A stretch of DNA of 64,000 nt, from NCBI GenBank assembly GCA_026874595.1, contig CM049307.1, forward strand, positions 52,511,370 to 52,575,369, written 5' to 3'. Within the stretch, counting starts at the first letter, position 1. The number at the start of each line of letters is the position of its first letter. Made by a program: the position numbers and the translations under genes. The stretch comes from Sipunculus nudus (Eukaryota > Annelida > Sipuncula > Golfingiida > Sipunculidae). Shown one piece after another: positions 1 to 14,000 of this stretch. The notes below the pieces were generated by a model. The model made no database searches and was not told where the DNA came from. It saw nothing but the letters and a program-made list of their open reading frames with translations.

Positions 1-1932
1 AAAAAAACCCAGAAGTAGCTTTTTTCCTCAATTAATGCACATCAAATTATTAGCTTGAAAACCTTTGATAGACAGGGCAGGCTCTGAGCAGTTGTTTTCA
101 CTTAATGGAATATGCAAACTGTGAGCAGTTGTAAAAACCTGTTTTTATACGCTCAATAGAGGGGATGTATTATGGGACACCACCATCTGTCTGTCTGTCC
201 GTTAACTGTAAGTTTCGCCTTGATAACTTACCAGGACTTTGATTGATTTTCAGGAAACTCACCCTAACTACTTACCAATAGATTATCTTGCTTAAGTTTG
301 ATTATGAGCAAAATCTCTGCATATTTGATAAGGTCAGAAGTCACCAGGCTACATTGTGGTGTTGTGGCAATAACTTAAGAGGAATATGATGGATTTTGGT
401 AAAACTCAACAGAATTGTTAATCAATAAAATATCTAGCCGAATTGTATTTCCAGCAAAATCCATGCATATTTAATGAGGTCAGAGGTCACCGCACTTTGT
501 AGGCACCTTGGTGACTAACCAAAAAACCTATGGATTTTCATGAAAGTCGTACATATTGAACAATGAGTTTCTCACCTCAAATAATTTCTCAGCTAAAATT
601 CATGCATATTTAATGAGGTCAGAGACCACCACACTGTGGTGGCACCACCTAGTCTCACCAAAAATCAGATGGATTTTCAAATAACTTGTGTATTTTTAAC
701 CAATACAGTTTCTCACCTGAATTACCTTTAATCAGCAAATTCACACATATTTAATCACAAAATATGCAATATGCATATCATGCACCATTTTAGGTGCTCT
801 TTTTATCTGTTGGATCACATAAGAATTGATTCCATGATGATCATTATGTGAGAAAATTAATGCATCTGTGGTACAAAGTGGTTTTCATTGAGAAAGAGAA
901 AAGGGAAAGTAAACTATAAAATGTTTTAATCTGAAGTTATTTGCATTATAAAACCAAAAGTGATGTTAATAGGAATGGCAGTCATTACTTGCAGGCTTCA
1001 TTAATTCTTCATGAATTGCAGTCAGTCCAGATTTAACTGAAGGTGATTCTTTTTTGATCTTTGCAAATCTCCCAATTATATCTGAATGCAAAGGTTTCTT
1101 ATCTTTTATCAAACTGTTTTGCATTGCATCATATTTAATAGAATAGACTGATGATCAGTTACAATATAACTGCACCTACAATACTGTCAGTAGGTTCTCC
1201 TACATATAAAAAGACATCAGGTTTATGAAAATTGTCCACTTCATGCATTTAGATATTTATAATTACTTGTCACACATTGTGGCGTTAGTCTAACTACTAG
1301 CATAATCACAATTTATTGTTTAATTAAGCATGGTGTTTTCAGGCCTGAGAGGCATGTTCTAATAAAATAATTGGCTGTTCCTTTGTTATCAACCCCCTAC
1401 AGCACTTATTGAATGTCTTTCGCTGCACTAGTGTACACTAGCCAGATACTGAGCAATCAGCAAGGACACCTAGATTATGATTATTTATTTATTTTTTTCT
1501 TTTGATAATTTGGATATACTGCCCTCTTGCATGGCAAAAGTACATCATAAATCCATCACTCTCTTCAAATTATGTACATACATACATTTATTTATATATG
1601 ATCAGCATACTGTTGTAATGTTCACTTGTGCATTTAAAGGAGCTCTGTTCGATTTTCCCATATAAATTTTGTCACAAAGAAATATAGTAAATGAAAGGAT
1701 CGAATTACATTTCTGGGAACTAGGGTATGTATCTCACTGTTATATCAGGCAATTTACTGGAAGTAGTGCATGTTATAGTCACTGCACAAAAAGATGCATT
1801 TTGTTTGAATGAAGTACCCACAAAAATCAACACAACTTCATCTGAAGATTCATGTGGAATAGCTAAACTCCATGTTTAACTGTATGTACCTACCATTAGT
1901 CTCATGTTATAAATTTATAATTTTGCTTTTAG
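1..1932 (+). other. Intron upstream of the first visible myosin exon
   Basis: AT-rich non-coding sequence, presumably the intron before exon 1933-2051. The first 790 bases hold a dispersed repeat (separate entry). From about 790 to 1932 no coding or structured element was recognised. Confidence 0.6.
161..790 (+). repeat. Dispersed repeat, GAGGTCAGAGGTCACC family, copy 1
   Basis: Opens near GGGATGTATTATGGGACACC and a CTGTCTGTCTGTCCGTTAAC tract. It then carries three diverged units around GCATATTTAATGAGGTCAGA, each followed by a TCACC run and CACCAAAA...GGATTTTCA. The same arrangement recurs at about 18945-19450. No coding capacity. Confidence 0.7.
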
Positions 1933-2051
1933 CCTGCCAGAAGATCTGTAAACTGTTGGGTCTGCCAGTGACTGAATTGACCAAGGCTTTCTTGCGACCA
2001 AGACTCAAGGTTGGCCGTGACTTTGTATCAAAGGCTCAGACTAAAGAACAG
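1933..2051 (+). CDS. Myosin exon 1 in window: cardiomyopathy-loop region
   Basis: Reads (A)[11 protein letters not shown] through [14 protein letters not shown]. The stretch [13 protein letters not shown] corresponds to the actin-binding cardiomyopathy loop of the upper 50K domain. Acceptor TTTTAG at 1927-1932, donor CAG/GTGAGT. It starts with two bases of a split codon, so at least one further coding exon lies upstream of the window. Confidence 0.94.
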
Positions 2052-5000
2052 GTGAGTCATATTTTGTTTAGTCATATCTAGTCACAAGCAGAATAAGTAG
2101 TATGTGAGTACCAGCAGGCTAGAGCTTCCTTATACGCTAATGCTGTTAATCAGAGCTTCAAGAAACGAATAACAGAATGTATATAAAGCAGACTTAGTAT
2201 ACAAATCACTTTATACTCAAAGTATTTTGATACACAGAACAAAGCTCCTTAGCCAAAATTTTGTGTTACAAATCATTCGCAGAACATCAGATTTTAACTT
2301 TTACATTTGAGCTGTATGACAAGTTTAACAAGAGTTACAGCTTTGGGACATAGCTTTGAGCTTTAAAAAAGTCATCTTAGTTACAACCACAGTTTTGTTA
2401 CATTAATGAGAGCCTTAAGTTCATGGCTCTGTGGTAAAAGAAACTTACAGACTTAAAACAGCAGGAAGTATTATGACAAATGCTTCAATGGTATGTAGGT
2501 AACAGATCTTGGTTCTTATTTAGATACATGCTTATGAGTACATTTATCAGAACTTCTTCATTGCCACAGAATTGTGATAGACCCATCAAATTTAAAATTA
2601 AGATTTGACATCACATTAAGTAGAGTTTTATTAGGGCCCCGCTTGACAAGCAGTGCCCTATAGTGATCACCGTGTCAGTCCGTCCATCCGTCCTTCTGTC
2701 AGTGACATTTTCTTTCGCACTCGATAACTCAACAACAACATACTGCAGCTTTCCCAAATTCACAGGGATGATTGGTACCTATGAGGGCTCCAGACCTATC
2801 GAATTACAGACTTGTTGGAATTCAAATATGGCCGCTACAGCGTAATCGCTGATTTTCTTTCGCACGCGATAACTCGACAACAACATACTGCAGCTTTCCC
2901 AAATTCACAAGGATGATTGGTACCTATGACAGCTCAAGACCTTTCGAATTACAGACTTGTCAGAATTCAAATATGGCTGCCATAGCCCAATCGCTGATTT
3001 TCTTTCGCACGCGATAACTCAACAACAACATACTGCAGCTTTCCCAAATTCACAGGGATGATTTGTACCTATGGCAGCTCCAGACCTTTGGAATTACAGA
3101 CTTATTGGAATTCAAATATGGCCGCCACAGCCCAATTGCTGATTTTCTTTTGCACACAATAACTCAACAACAACACACTGCAGCTTTCCCAAATTCATTG
3201 GGATAATTGGTACTTATGACAGCTCCAGACCTATCAAATTACAGACTTGTCAGAATTCAAATATAGCCGCCAAAGCCCAATTGCTGATTTTCTTTTGCAC
3301 GCAATAACTCAACAACAACACACTGCAGCTTTCCCAAATTCACTGGGATAATTGATACATATGACGACTCAAGACCTATTGAATTACAGACTTGTGGGAA
3401 TTCAAATATGGCTGCCACAGCCCAATCACGGATTTTCTTTCGCACGCAATAACTCAACAACAACATACTGCAGCTTTCCCAAATTCACTGGGATGATTTA
3501 TACCTATGACGGCTCCAGACCTATCGAATTACAGACTTGTCAGAATTCAAATATGGCCGCCAAAGCCTAATTGCTGATTTTCTTTTGCACACAATAACTC
3601 AACAACAACACACTGCAGCTTTCCCAAATTCATTGGGATAATTGGTACCTATGACGGCTCCAGACCTATCAAATTACAGACTTGTGGGAATTCAAATATG
3701 GCCGCAAAAGCCCAATCGCTGATTTTCTTTTGCACGCAATAACTCAACAACAACACACTGCAGCTTTCCCAAGTTCACTGGGATAATTGGTACCTATGAC
3801 GGCTCCAGACCTATCAAATTACAGACTTGTGGGAATTCAAATATGGCTGCCAAAGCCCAATCACGGATTTTCTTTCACACGCAATAACTCAACAACAACA
3901 TACTGCAGCTTTCCTAAAGTCACTGGGATAATTGATCCCTATGACGGCTCCAGACCTATCGAATTACAGACTTGTCAGAATTCAAATATGGCCGCCAAAT
4001 CTCAATCGCTGATTTTCTTTAGCACGCAATAACACAACAACAACATACTGCAGCTTTCCCAAATTCACAGGGATGATTGGTACCTATGAGGGCTCCAAAC
4101 CTATTGAATTACAGACCTGTCCGAATTCCAATATGGCCGCCACAGCCCAATTGCTGATTTTCTTTCGTGTGCGATAACTCAACAACAACCTCCTGCAGAT
4201 TTCCCAAATTCACAGGGATTGCCCTATAGTGATCACAGTGTCAGTCCGTCCATCTGTCCTTCTGTCAGTGACACTTTCTTTCGCACGGGATAACTCAACA
4301 ACAACATACTGCAGCTTTCCCAAATTCACAGGGATGATTGGTACTTATGACAGCTCAAGACCTTTCGAATAACAGATGTCAGAATTCAAATATGGCCGCC
4401 ATAGCCCAATCGCTGATTTTCTTTCGTGCATGAAAACTAAACAGCAACATACTTCAGCTTCTCCAAATTTACAGGGATCATTGGTCCCTATGAGGGCTCC
4501 AGACCTATTGAATTACAGACTTGATCAAAATCAAATATGGCTAACAGACTACATTCGGTGATTTTCTATTGCACACATTATTTCAGACATATCTTCTTTA
4601 ATCCAGTATGATTTTTTCCCTCATGCATATTGATAAAAACCTGTTTCTGTTGGTGATATTTTTCAAATTTGACTTAATTTTCACCCATATGCAAACAAGT
4701 CCAGCACTAGCAGAAACGCGGGGCCCTCTGTGGACCATTGTCCGACCACATCTAGTTAACCATAAATTTATAGGATGAATAAATCAATTGATCCACTGTC
4801 TTGTTATCACTTTAATTTCCTGTAGGAATTTATATCTAAAAGTGTTTGGCCATATCTAAAATAAAGTAATTGTTATCTTTACCTTCCACAGGTGGAGTAT
4901 GCTGTTGAAGCCATCAGTAAAGCGTTGTATGAACGTATGTTCCGCTGGCTGGTGGGCCGCATCAACAAATCTCTGGACAGAACCAAGAGACAAGGAGCGT

Positions 5001-8000
5001 CTTTCATAGGAATTTTGGATATTGCAGGTTTTGAGATCTTCCAGGTTAGTTAACCTGAAAAATCTAGGATTTCCATGCTATAATAATGGTAGTGTTATTC
5101 CTGATATGGTGAACAAAGAGATTGATTTAATATCTTTGGTTTCCATACATTAGTATTTGTTATGAAATGAAGAACTGAGAGTTTTATTCCAATTAATAAT
5201 GTTAAAATTTCCAGTATAATGGGGGGGGGGAATTATTATTTTGAAGTTTGGTCATTGAAACAGTTCATTAATATTAATTCATTAAATAATAATTCATTAA
5301 TATACCTTAATTAAACATAAGAACACTATTTGCCTTTGAGATATATTAATTTTCCTAAATGAAATGTGCAGATGTACCCAGTTTAATGATATGATAAGAT
5401 AGTTGACAAAAATGTTGTGAATTCAGTCAGCTTGTATTGCTATAGCAAAATGTGCAGATCGTTGTGTTATACAATAGTACTGAACAGTGATTACACAAGA
5501 AAAAGTACAAAGTTTATAAAAAGATTAATTTTTCTTGTACATTTATTTTACTTAAATAAAAAGAACATATACGTACAGTTATGTCTAGAGAAATTACACA
5601 AATAGTATCCATAGGGTTTTATCTCAATATTATTATATGAAACATGGTTTTGATAGCTATATGCTCGAACAGTTTAAACTTTCTGAGAGAGATTACTGTT
5701 TAGCATTTGCTGAACTGATTTGTAGATTATATAAAATATGCACCCAGGTCATATTCAGCTGGACTGCATGGGCTTAGTGTCTCAATACAGATTCCATTAT
5801 GCAATGTGATTAATGAATGGCACCTATCTTTCTTTGTTACAGGTCAATTCGTTTGAGCAGCTGTGCATCAACTACACCAACGAGAAGTTACAGCAGCTCT
5901 TTAACCACACCATGTTCATCCTGGAACAAGAGGAATACAAACGAGAAGGCATCGACTGGACCTTCATCGACTTTGGGCTTGACCTTCAACCCACCATCGA
6001 TCTATTAGAAAAGGTGCAACCTCAAACCATCCCATCATATATATCATTAGTGTCTATCTTGTTGTTCTTATGAGCTAAATTGCAGTCACCTGTTTCTATA
6101 GTATGACTGTGATGAATTAAGCATGGAAATGTGATTAATGTTCATAGTTGGTCATCTATTGCTTCCATTTAAGGGGGGGGGATGATACTCCCAACACTCT
6201 ATGACAACATGGGGGGATGTTTTCCTATTGATTTACATGTGTAAATACTAAAATTAGTTTAGATATTTGATTTTGATATCATATGTCAAACACTGAAGTG
6301 TGTTATATTTTGAAATTTTATGTTGGATCTGTAAATAGCTTCAATGTAAACAGAGAATGTAGTTCATCCCTGACTTTTGCATCATAATAATAATAATTTT
6401 TTATCATTTCAGCCTCTGGGTGTTTTTGCCCTGATTGATGAGGAATGTTGGTTCCCCAAGGCCACAGACAAGACCTTGGTAGACAAACTTATTGCCCAGC
6501 ACAATGCTCACCCAAAGTTCCAGAGGCCAGACTTCAGAGACAAGGCCAGCTTCAGTATCATGCACTATGCAGGCAAGGTTGGTATTTATAATCAAATGTA
6601 AATTCTCCATATTTTAACTTTTGTCATTTTTAATGAACTTTATTAAATGAGAAATGACAGTTGTCTGTCCTCAGCTGCTGATAGCAGATCAGATTAATCT
6701 TCTGTGTTTATGAATTAGAACCACATACTTGTTGTGCCGTGTACCCTATTATTTGGCAAACTGTTTAAATATAATTTCCTTACCATATATTTTTGAGTGT
6801 ATCTAAGATACTTTGTTGCTCTTATTAAAGAAAAATGTTTTGATTATATGATCATATGTATGAACATTGCAGCTAACAAAGTGTGGTTATATAAAGAATA
6901 TGGATTTTAAAAAAAATGATCCTTCAGCAAGTAAGTTTGTAGCTATATGTCCTGAGAGATCAGTGAGTTTAGACCTTATTGACATAGTCTGGTTTCTTGT
7001 GTTATATCAGGTTGACTACAATGCCAGCCAGTGGTTGCTCAAGAACATGGATCCTCTGAATGAGAATATTGTCACCCTCTTTCAAAACTCTACAGAAGAT
7101 TTCCAGAAGATGATCTGGAAGGATGGTAAGGTTTTCATTGGCAGTAATATGTGCTTTAAAGTGTCTTGATAAATTGTGTGTGTGCATACTTATGTTGCTC
7201 AGATATTATTCAAAATATCACTTTATGATCTTTTATGGTATAGTCTAAAAAAATTTTATTTGAAAGTTATAACAAAACCTTTCTTTATTTTGTATCAACA
7301 AACTTCTCATACTCTGTGAGTATCAGTGATAGCTCTCATGCTTGCCTTGGTTGGGATTGGTTTTAGTGTATCTGTCTGATTAAATAATAATACAATAGGA
7401 TCTTACATAGTTGATATGATGAATCAGCTCATTTAGTGTCACTAATCACCAACAGGTGTCACTAGCAGGGGGGACAAATTCCTTGAATTTGCTTGTTTTT
7501 GCCATCCATTTCAATTAAGGAAATTTTATCAATATTGAAAAATTAAATCATGACAGATTTGAATTTGTTATCCATGCATTTTAACCCACCTTTATATTAG
7601 TTGAATTTTATTTTATTTTATTACAATTTCTTGTATATACCTTTCAGCTGAGATTGTTGGAATGAGTGCTGCCTCTGGGTCAGACTCTGCGTTTGGATCT
7701 CGCACGAGAAAGGGCATGTTCCGGACAGTTGGTCAGTTGTACAAAGAACAGCTGAGCAAGCTGATGCAAACATTGAACAACACAAACCCCAACTTTGTCC
7801 GCTGTATCATCCCTAATCACGAGAAGAAGGTAATTAATTTTTTTTTAGCTCAGCTGACTTTCAGTCATGCTGAGCTATAGCAATCACTCTTTGTCCGTCG
7901 TCCGTCTGTCCGTCCGTCTGTCCGTTAACCTGGCACAAATCGTAACCGCTGGACTTAGAATCTTGTAACTTTACATTCTGAGAGGTCAATGAAAAATCTC

Positions 8001-11000
8001 CTTGGAAACCAGAAATTAGGTCTCTGTTACCCATATCCTTTGAGCTATGAGGCCCCAAAGTACCCCCCCAGAAAAGTCCAAAATTTCATACAAAAACTTC
8101 AATATCTCATTAACTACTTGACTGATGGTCATGATTTTTGGCATACATATTGATCATGAGATATTTCATCAGTTCCTGAGGACTGGTGGCGCCACCTGTT
8201 TTTTTAGATTTTTTACGAATTTTTTTCTCTATTTTTGATACCTTTAAAAATGTGAACATCTGTTAACAAGGCACAAATCGTAACGACTAGACCTAGAATC
8301 TTCATTCTCGACACACTGAGAGACCTATGAAAAGTCTCCATGGAAACCAGAAATTAGGTCTCTGTTACCCATATCCTTCCAGCTATGGGGCCCCAAAGTA
8401 CCCCCCAGAAAAGTAAAAAATTTCATGCAAAAAATTCAATATCCCATTAAATACTTGACTGATGGTCATGATTTTTGGCATACATATTGGTCATGAGATG
8501 TTCCATCACTTCCTGCAGACTGGTGGCGCCACCTGTATCGTTCAATTTTTTACGAATTTTTTTTTCTATATTTGAGACCTTTCAAGATGTGAACATCTGT
8601 TAACAAGGCACAAATCGTAAAGACTGGACCTAAAATCTTAATTCTTGACACACTGAGAGGTCCATGAAAAATATCCTTGGAAACCAGAAATTAGGTCTCT
8701 GTTAACCATATCCTTCGAGCTATGGGGCCCCAAAGTACCCCCCAGAGTAGTAAAAAATTTCATACAAAAACTTCAATATCTCAATAACTACATCACTGAT
8801 GGTCATGATTTTTGGCATATATATTGATTATGAGATGTTCCATCAGTTCCTGCAGACTGGTGGCGCCACCTGTATTGTTCGATTTTTCACGATTTTTTCC
8901 TCTATTTTTGAGACCTTTAAGATGCTGTCATCTGTTTGCGTGGCACAAATCGTAACAACTGGACCTAGAATCTTCATTCTCGACACACTGAGAGACCTAT
9001 GGAAAGTCTCCTTGGAAACCAGAAATTAGGTCTCTGTTACCCATATTCTTTAAGCTATGGGGCCCCAAAGTACCCCCAAGAAAAGTAAAAAATTTCATAC
9101 AAAAACTTCAATATCTCAATAACTACATCACTGATGGTCATGATTTTCGGCATATATATTGATTATGAGATGTTCCATCAGTTCCTGCAGACTGGTGGCG
9201 CCACCTGTATTGTTAGATTTTTCACGATTTTTTCCTCTATTTTTGAGACCTTTAAGGATGCTGTCATCTGTTTGCGTGGCACAAATCGTAACAACTGGAC
9301 CTAGAATCTTCATTCTCGACACACTGAGAGACCTATGGAACGTCTCCTTGGAAACCAGAAATTAGGTCTCTGTTACCCATATTCTTTGAGCTATGGGGCC
9401 CCAAAGTACCCCCAAGAAAAGTAAAAAATTTCATACAAAAACTTAAATATCTCATTAACTACTTGACTGATGTTCATGATTTGTGGCATAACTATTGATC
9501 ATGAGATTTGTCATCACTTCTTGCAGACTGGTGGCGCCACCTGTATCGTTGGATTTTTTATGAATTTTTTTCTCTATTTTTGAGACCTTTCAAAATGTGA
9601 ACATCTGTTAACAAGGCACAAATCGTAACGACTGGACCTAGAATCTTCATTCTTGACACACTGAGAGGTCCGTGAAAAATCTACTTGGAAACCAGAAATA
9701 AGGTCTCTGTTACCCATATCCTTTGAGCTATGGGGCCCCAAAGTACCCCCCCAGAGTAGTCAAAAATTTCATACAAAAACTTCATTATCTCAATGACTAC
9801 ATCACTGATGGTCATGATTTTCGGCATACATATTGATCATGAGATGTATCATCAGTTCCTGCAGATTGGTGGCGCCACCTTTATTGTTTGATTTTTTCAC
9901 GATTTTTTCCTCTATTTTTGAGACCTTTAAGGATGCTGTCATCTGTTAGCATGGCACAAATCGTAACGACTGGACCTAGAATCTTCATTCTCGAAACACT
10001 GAGAGACCTATGAAAAGTCTCCATGGAAACCAGAAATTAGGTCTTTGTTACCCAACCCTAGAGCTATGGGGCCCCAAAGCACCCCCCAGAGTAGTAAAAA
10101 ATTTCATACAAAATTTTCAATATCTCAATAACTACAACACTGATGGTCATGATTTTCGGCATACATATGGATCATGAGCTGTTCCATCAGTTTCTGCAGA
10201 CTGGGTGCGCCACCTCTATTTTTTTCAAATTTTTACGAATTTTTTTCTCATTTTTTGAGACCTTTAAAGATGTGGTTATTTGTCAACAGGGTACAAATTG
10301 CAACAACTGGACCTAGAAACTTCATTCTTGTCATGCAAGGAGGCCCATGAAGAGTGCCTGTGGAAACTTGAAATTAGGTCTCTGTTACCCATATCCTTCA
10401 AGCTATAGAAGCCTCAGAATAATGGACAATTTGATATAAAAGCTGAAGTATCTGAACAACTAATGCGGAGATCACCATGATTCTTTGCATGGATATTGAC
10501 CATTAAGTGTTTTTATTAGTTTCTGCAGACTGGTGGAGCCACCTGTATTTTTGTATCCTCCAAAACGAAGTTTTGCAGATACTATGTTTTTGACCGGGTT
10601 CCTCCGCCCCGCAACGTTTGTTTCCAGAGAGCTCCACTGAGAAAAATGGACCGATTTTTCCGAAACTTACACTAATTATCTAGTCACATGTGAACTAGTG
10701 CCTAACCAATTTGTGTTGACCTCTGACCTTTCCCCTCTATCCAGCATCCATTTGTGCGTCTGATCCACACATAAACCCTCATATCTCGGGAACCGTTTGA
10801 CCAATCCGGAAGTAAAATTTATACAAATGTAGCCCTTTGATTGCTTTATAACATACACAAAAATGGTGGCGCCACTTGTAACCATGTTTGCACAGTGTCC
10901 ATCTGTTCATCTGCCTTGGGTTAAAATCACTCATATCTCGGCAGTGGTTTGACATATCTGCCTAAAATTTTGCAGTTTTATACATCCTGGTTAGCTTCTT

Positions 11001-14000
11001 GATTTTATGACAGGTGGCGCCACCTACATTCTAGTTTATGCTTCAGACATCCGAGCTCATATCTCGGGAACCGTTTGAACAATTGGGCCAAAATTTTGCA
11101 TGTGTATAGATCTCACATAGGTCTTTATCATACACAAAACTGGAGGGGCCACCTGCAACCATTTTTGCACAGCGTCTGTCTGTTTGTCTGCCGTCAGCTA
11201 AAATCACTCATATACATGTAGTGGTTTGACTTTTCTGCCTAAAATTTTGCATATGTATACAACTTGGACAGCTTTCTGGATTTGTGGTAGGTGGCACAAC
11301 CTACATACACATTTAGGCTGCAGACATCCATGCTAATATGCAACATACCTTACTCTATTTCCCCTTGCCACTCAATCCATGCCTCACTACAACCGTTCCA
11401 CTCTAATTTTGGCGGATACACGTAGTCACTTATCGGCTACCTGTATTCTAGTTTTTAAAGTTTACACATTTTTTCTCTATTTTTGAGATATATAAATACA
11501 GACTAAATCTTGGCCTGTTGGTTAATCTGTTTGATGCTTCAGTTGAATGGGTATATACTACCATTCTGATGATAAAATTTCCTTTAGCGAATCTCTTCCC
11601 AGTCAGCTGAGCGTCATGACCCATGGGTCACTTGTTTAATTATTTTAAATCACATTGATCAGCAAGAAAAGTTTAATTTTAAACTTTGATCAGGTCCTTT
11701 TCCAGAAGAAAGTGCAGTCACCAAGAGTTGAAATATTTGCAAGTGGATTAGGTTTATGCTGTTGAAGTTTATATTTTCATAATTTCAGGATTCTTTTTGC
11801 TCTTAGAAATACATATATCATAGTGTATTAGAATCTGGGAATATTTTGATTTCAAATGAAAGTCAGGGAAAACAATTTTGATCAGAAAAACTTCAAAACA
11901 AAATTTTTGCAATGGTTCATTTATTTCACCACTTCATTCCTTCAGAGGATTTTTTAAAAGTGCACAGCTCATACTTATATTTTCCCAGGAAAAGCATTTC
12001 ATATATAAAATGTCTTGGGGGAAAAAGTCCATTAAAATGCTGGAAATTTACCGAATCACAAGTGTAAAGCAATGATTGTTGAATGTCATCAATATATGCA
12101 ACTGCTGCATTTTTGTACGTTCTGCATAGAAGATCATTTGTCTTGTATGATTTTAGGCTGGCAAGATCGATTCCCCTCTGGTGTTGGACCAGCTGCAGTG
12201 TAACGGTGTGTTGGAAGGTATCAGAATCTGCCGTCAGGGCTTCCCCAACAGAATCCTGTTCCAGGAATTCAAACAACGCTACGAGCTGCTCACACCCAAT
12301 GTCATCCCAAGAGGCTTCATGGATGGCAAAAAAGCCTGTGCCAAAATGGTGAGCAGCTGTTTGTTGGTCTTAAGCCTTGCTTCTCTTTTCACTGTAAATT
12401 CCAATTAATTGATGCACTACCATGGGATGTTAGAAGTCCTGCTTTTGCAGCATATAATTATAGTAGAATATGTTTCATGGAAAGTTTCTTGCTTAAATTT
12501 AGTTTGAAACCCTTAAGCAATACATGTAATAATGAGTAACCCATGAAATACACAGAATAGGCAGAGAAATTATGATGTATGTTTCCAACTAGTATCTGAA
12601 TCCACAGGATATATAAAAGAAGAGATAGTTAAAGTCATCTGAAGTTTTTGTTTCTTGAAATGGTAATGTGTTTATGCATGGAAAAGTATTTAAAAGTGTT
12701 TCTGTGGGCAAAGAAAAAGTTAGTGGTTGTAAGAATAATTTACACAATGATTAATTCCACTGTTAAAGTGTAATTTTATGGTACACTCCACCAAAAATTA
12801 TTTTGCTCTGATAATTTTGCCACATTTAGCTAATGTGACTTTTTAATCTACACAGATTGAAGCATTGGACCTGGACCCAAATCTGTACCGTATTGGTCAG
12901 AGTAAGATCTTCTTCCGTGCTGGTGTGCTGGCTCATCTTGAAGAGGAACGTGACCTCAAACTGACATACATCATTGTGTGTTTCCAGGCCTATGCTAGAG
13001 GCTCTATAGCCAGAAAGTAAGGACAATCTTGTCGTTGAATAGGAACATATGTGTTTAAAAAAAATCTTATCTTTATTCCTAATTAATCTGGTGTGGTAAT
13101 GTTTTGTTTATAGCTCAGCTGACTGAAGTATAGGAATGGCACATTGCCCGTTGTCCATCTGGCAGGCCTTCTGGCCGTTAGCAAGGCATTAAAAATTAAT
13201 GCACTATAATTTGATGCTAACAGAAATCCTATAAGCAATCAAATGCTACTTCTATTTTATCTTGAATCTAGAAGATATTGTATGTCAAACAAAATGAGCT
13301 CAACGGTTGGTTGTTGGTTGCATTATTTAGCCATTGACTGAGGAGACTTGTGTCATGAAGGTGAACAGATATACTTGATAACTATAACTTTACCTTTTTC
13401 CCTCAGGATGTTCCAGAAGAGGCTACAGCAGCTGAATGCCATCCGTATCATCCAAAGAAACTGTGCTGCTTACCTCAAACTGCGCAACTGGTCATGGTGG
13501 AGACTCTTCACAAAGGTACTGACTCCTCTTACTTTTTGATAAGTTTCATGTTTAGAGCTCACATTTTATGTCTGTAAAGTACTGACCATGTCCAGTCCTA
13601 CTGGCTTGAAAGTTAAAACATCATTTAATAGTAAGGTATTATATTTTTTTTAAATTAATGACTCCTTAAGAGTTTAGATTAAATTAAATTTACAGAGAAA
13701 GAGGCAGTGTTCCATCAGTGTTTTTTGCCCATCATTTGCATAAAAGTTGCTTGGAATGTTTGAACTCGTTGACAAAATTACAATAGGTTAGATAAAACTT
13801 ATGATGAGGGATCACTTTGAAGAGATGGGTTGCTGTGCACCTCATTGTTAAATACTTAACCAAAGCAGATCTTTTGAAATCAGTTACATATTTATATAGG
13901 TAAAACCTCTGCTGCAAGTGACAAACAATGAGGAGAAGCTGAACGCCAAGGAAGAGGAGCTCAAGAAGCTGGCAGATCGCTCTGAAAAACAGAAGAAGGA

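Larger units (their letters stand above)
5045..7647 (+). other. Short introns between exons 2 and 6
   Basis: Introns 5045-5842, 6014-6412, 6578-7010 and 7126-7647 are AT-rich. Apart from G runs at 5221-5230 and about 6173-6181, I see nothing structured. Confidence 0.6.
7846..11637 (+). mobile_element. Hairpin-ended repeat element, copy 1 (with 336-bp array)
   Basis: Begins with an imperfect hairpin (TAGCTCAGCTGACT ... AGTCATGCTGAGCTA) and a GTCCGTC microsatellite. It ends TCAGCTGAGCG then the palindrome TGACCCATGGGTCA and CTTGTT. This end pair recurs around 23450-26065, 26658-29276 and 39850-43115. Inside are the eight-unit 336-bp array and a second array of about 140-bp units. It fills most of the 4.3-kb intron between exons 6 and 7. 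Class is not certain. Confidence 0.65.

Noticed and set aside
1477..1665. 62-codon ORF before the first myosin exon
   Set aside because: Hydrophobic AT-rich translation without myosin similarity; the expected upstream exons (P-loop, switch I) do not match it.
3257..4032. Several ORFs of 60-81 codons in the 145-bp array
   Set aside because: The same repeat read in different frames and strands; no conserved start or domain.
8799..9365. ORFs of 64-76 codons in the 336-bp array
   Set aside because: Occur at the repeat period on both strands; explained by the array.
12801..12856. Shorter or longer acceptors for exon 8, and striated-muscle myosin identity for the gene
   Set aside because: CACAG at 12851-12855 gives the conserved [14 protein letters not shown] in phase. 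Residues in the relay, the strut and the tailpiece are of the non-muscle type.
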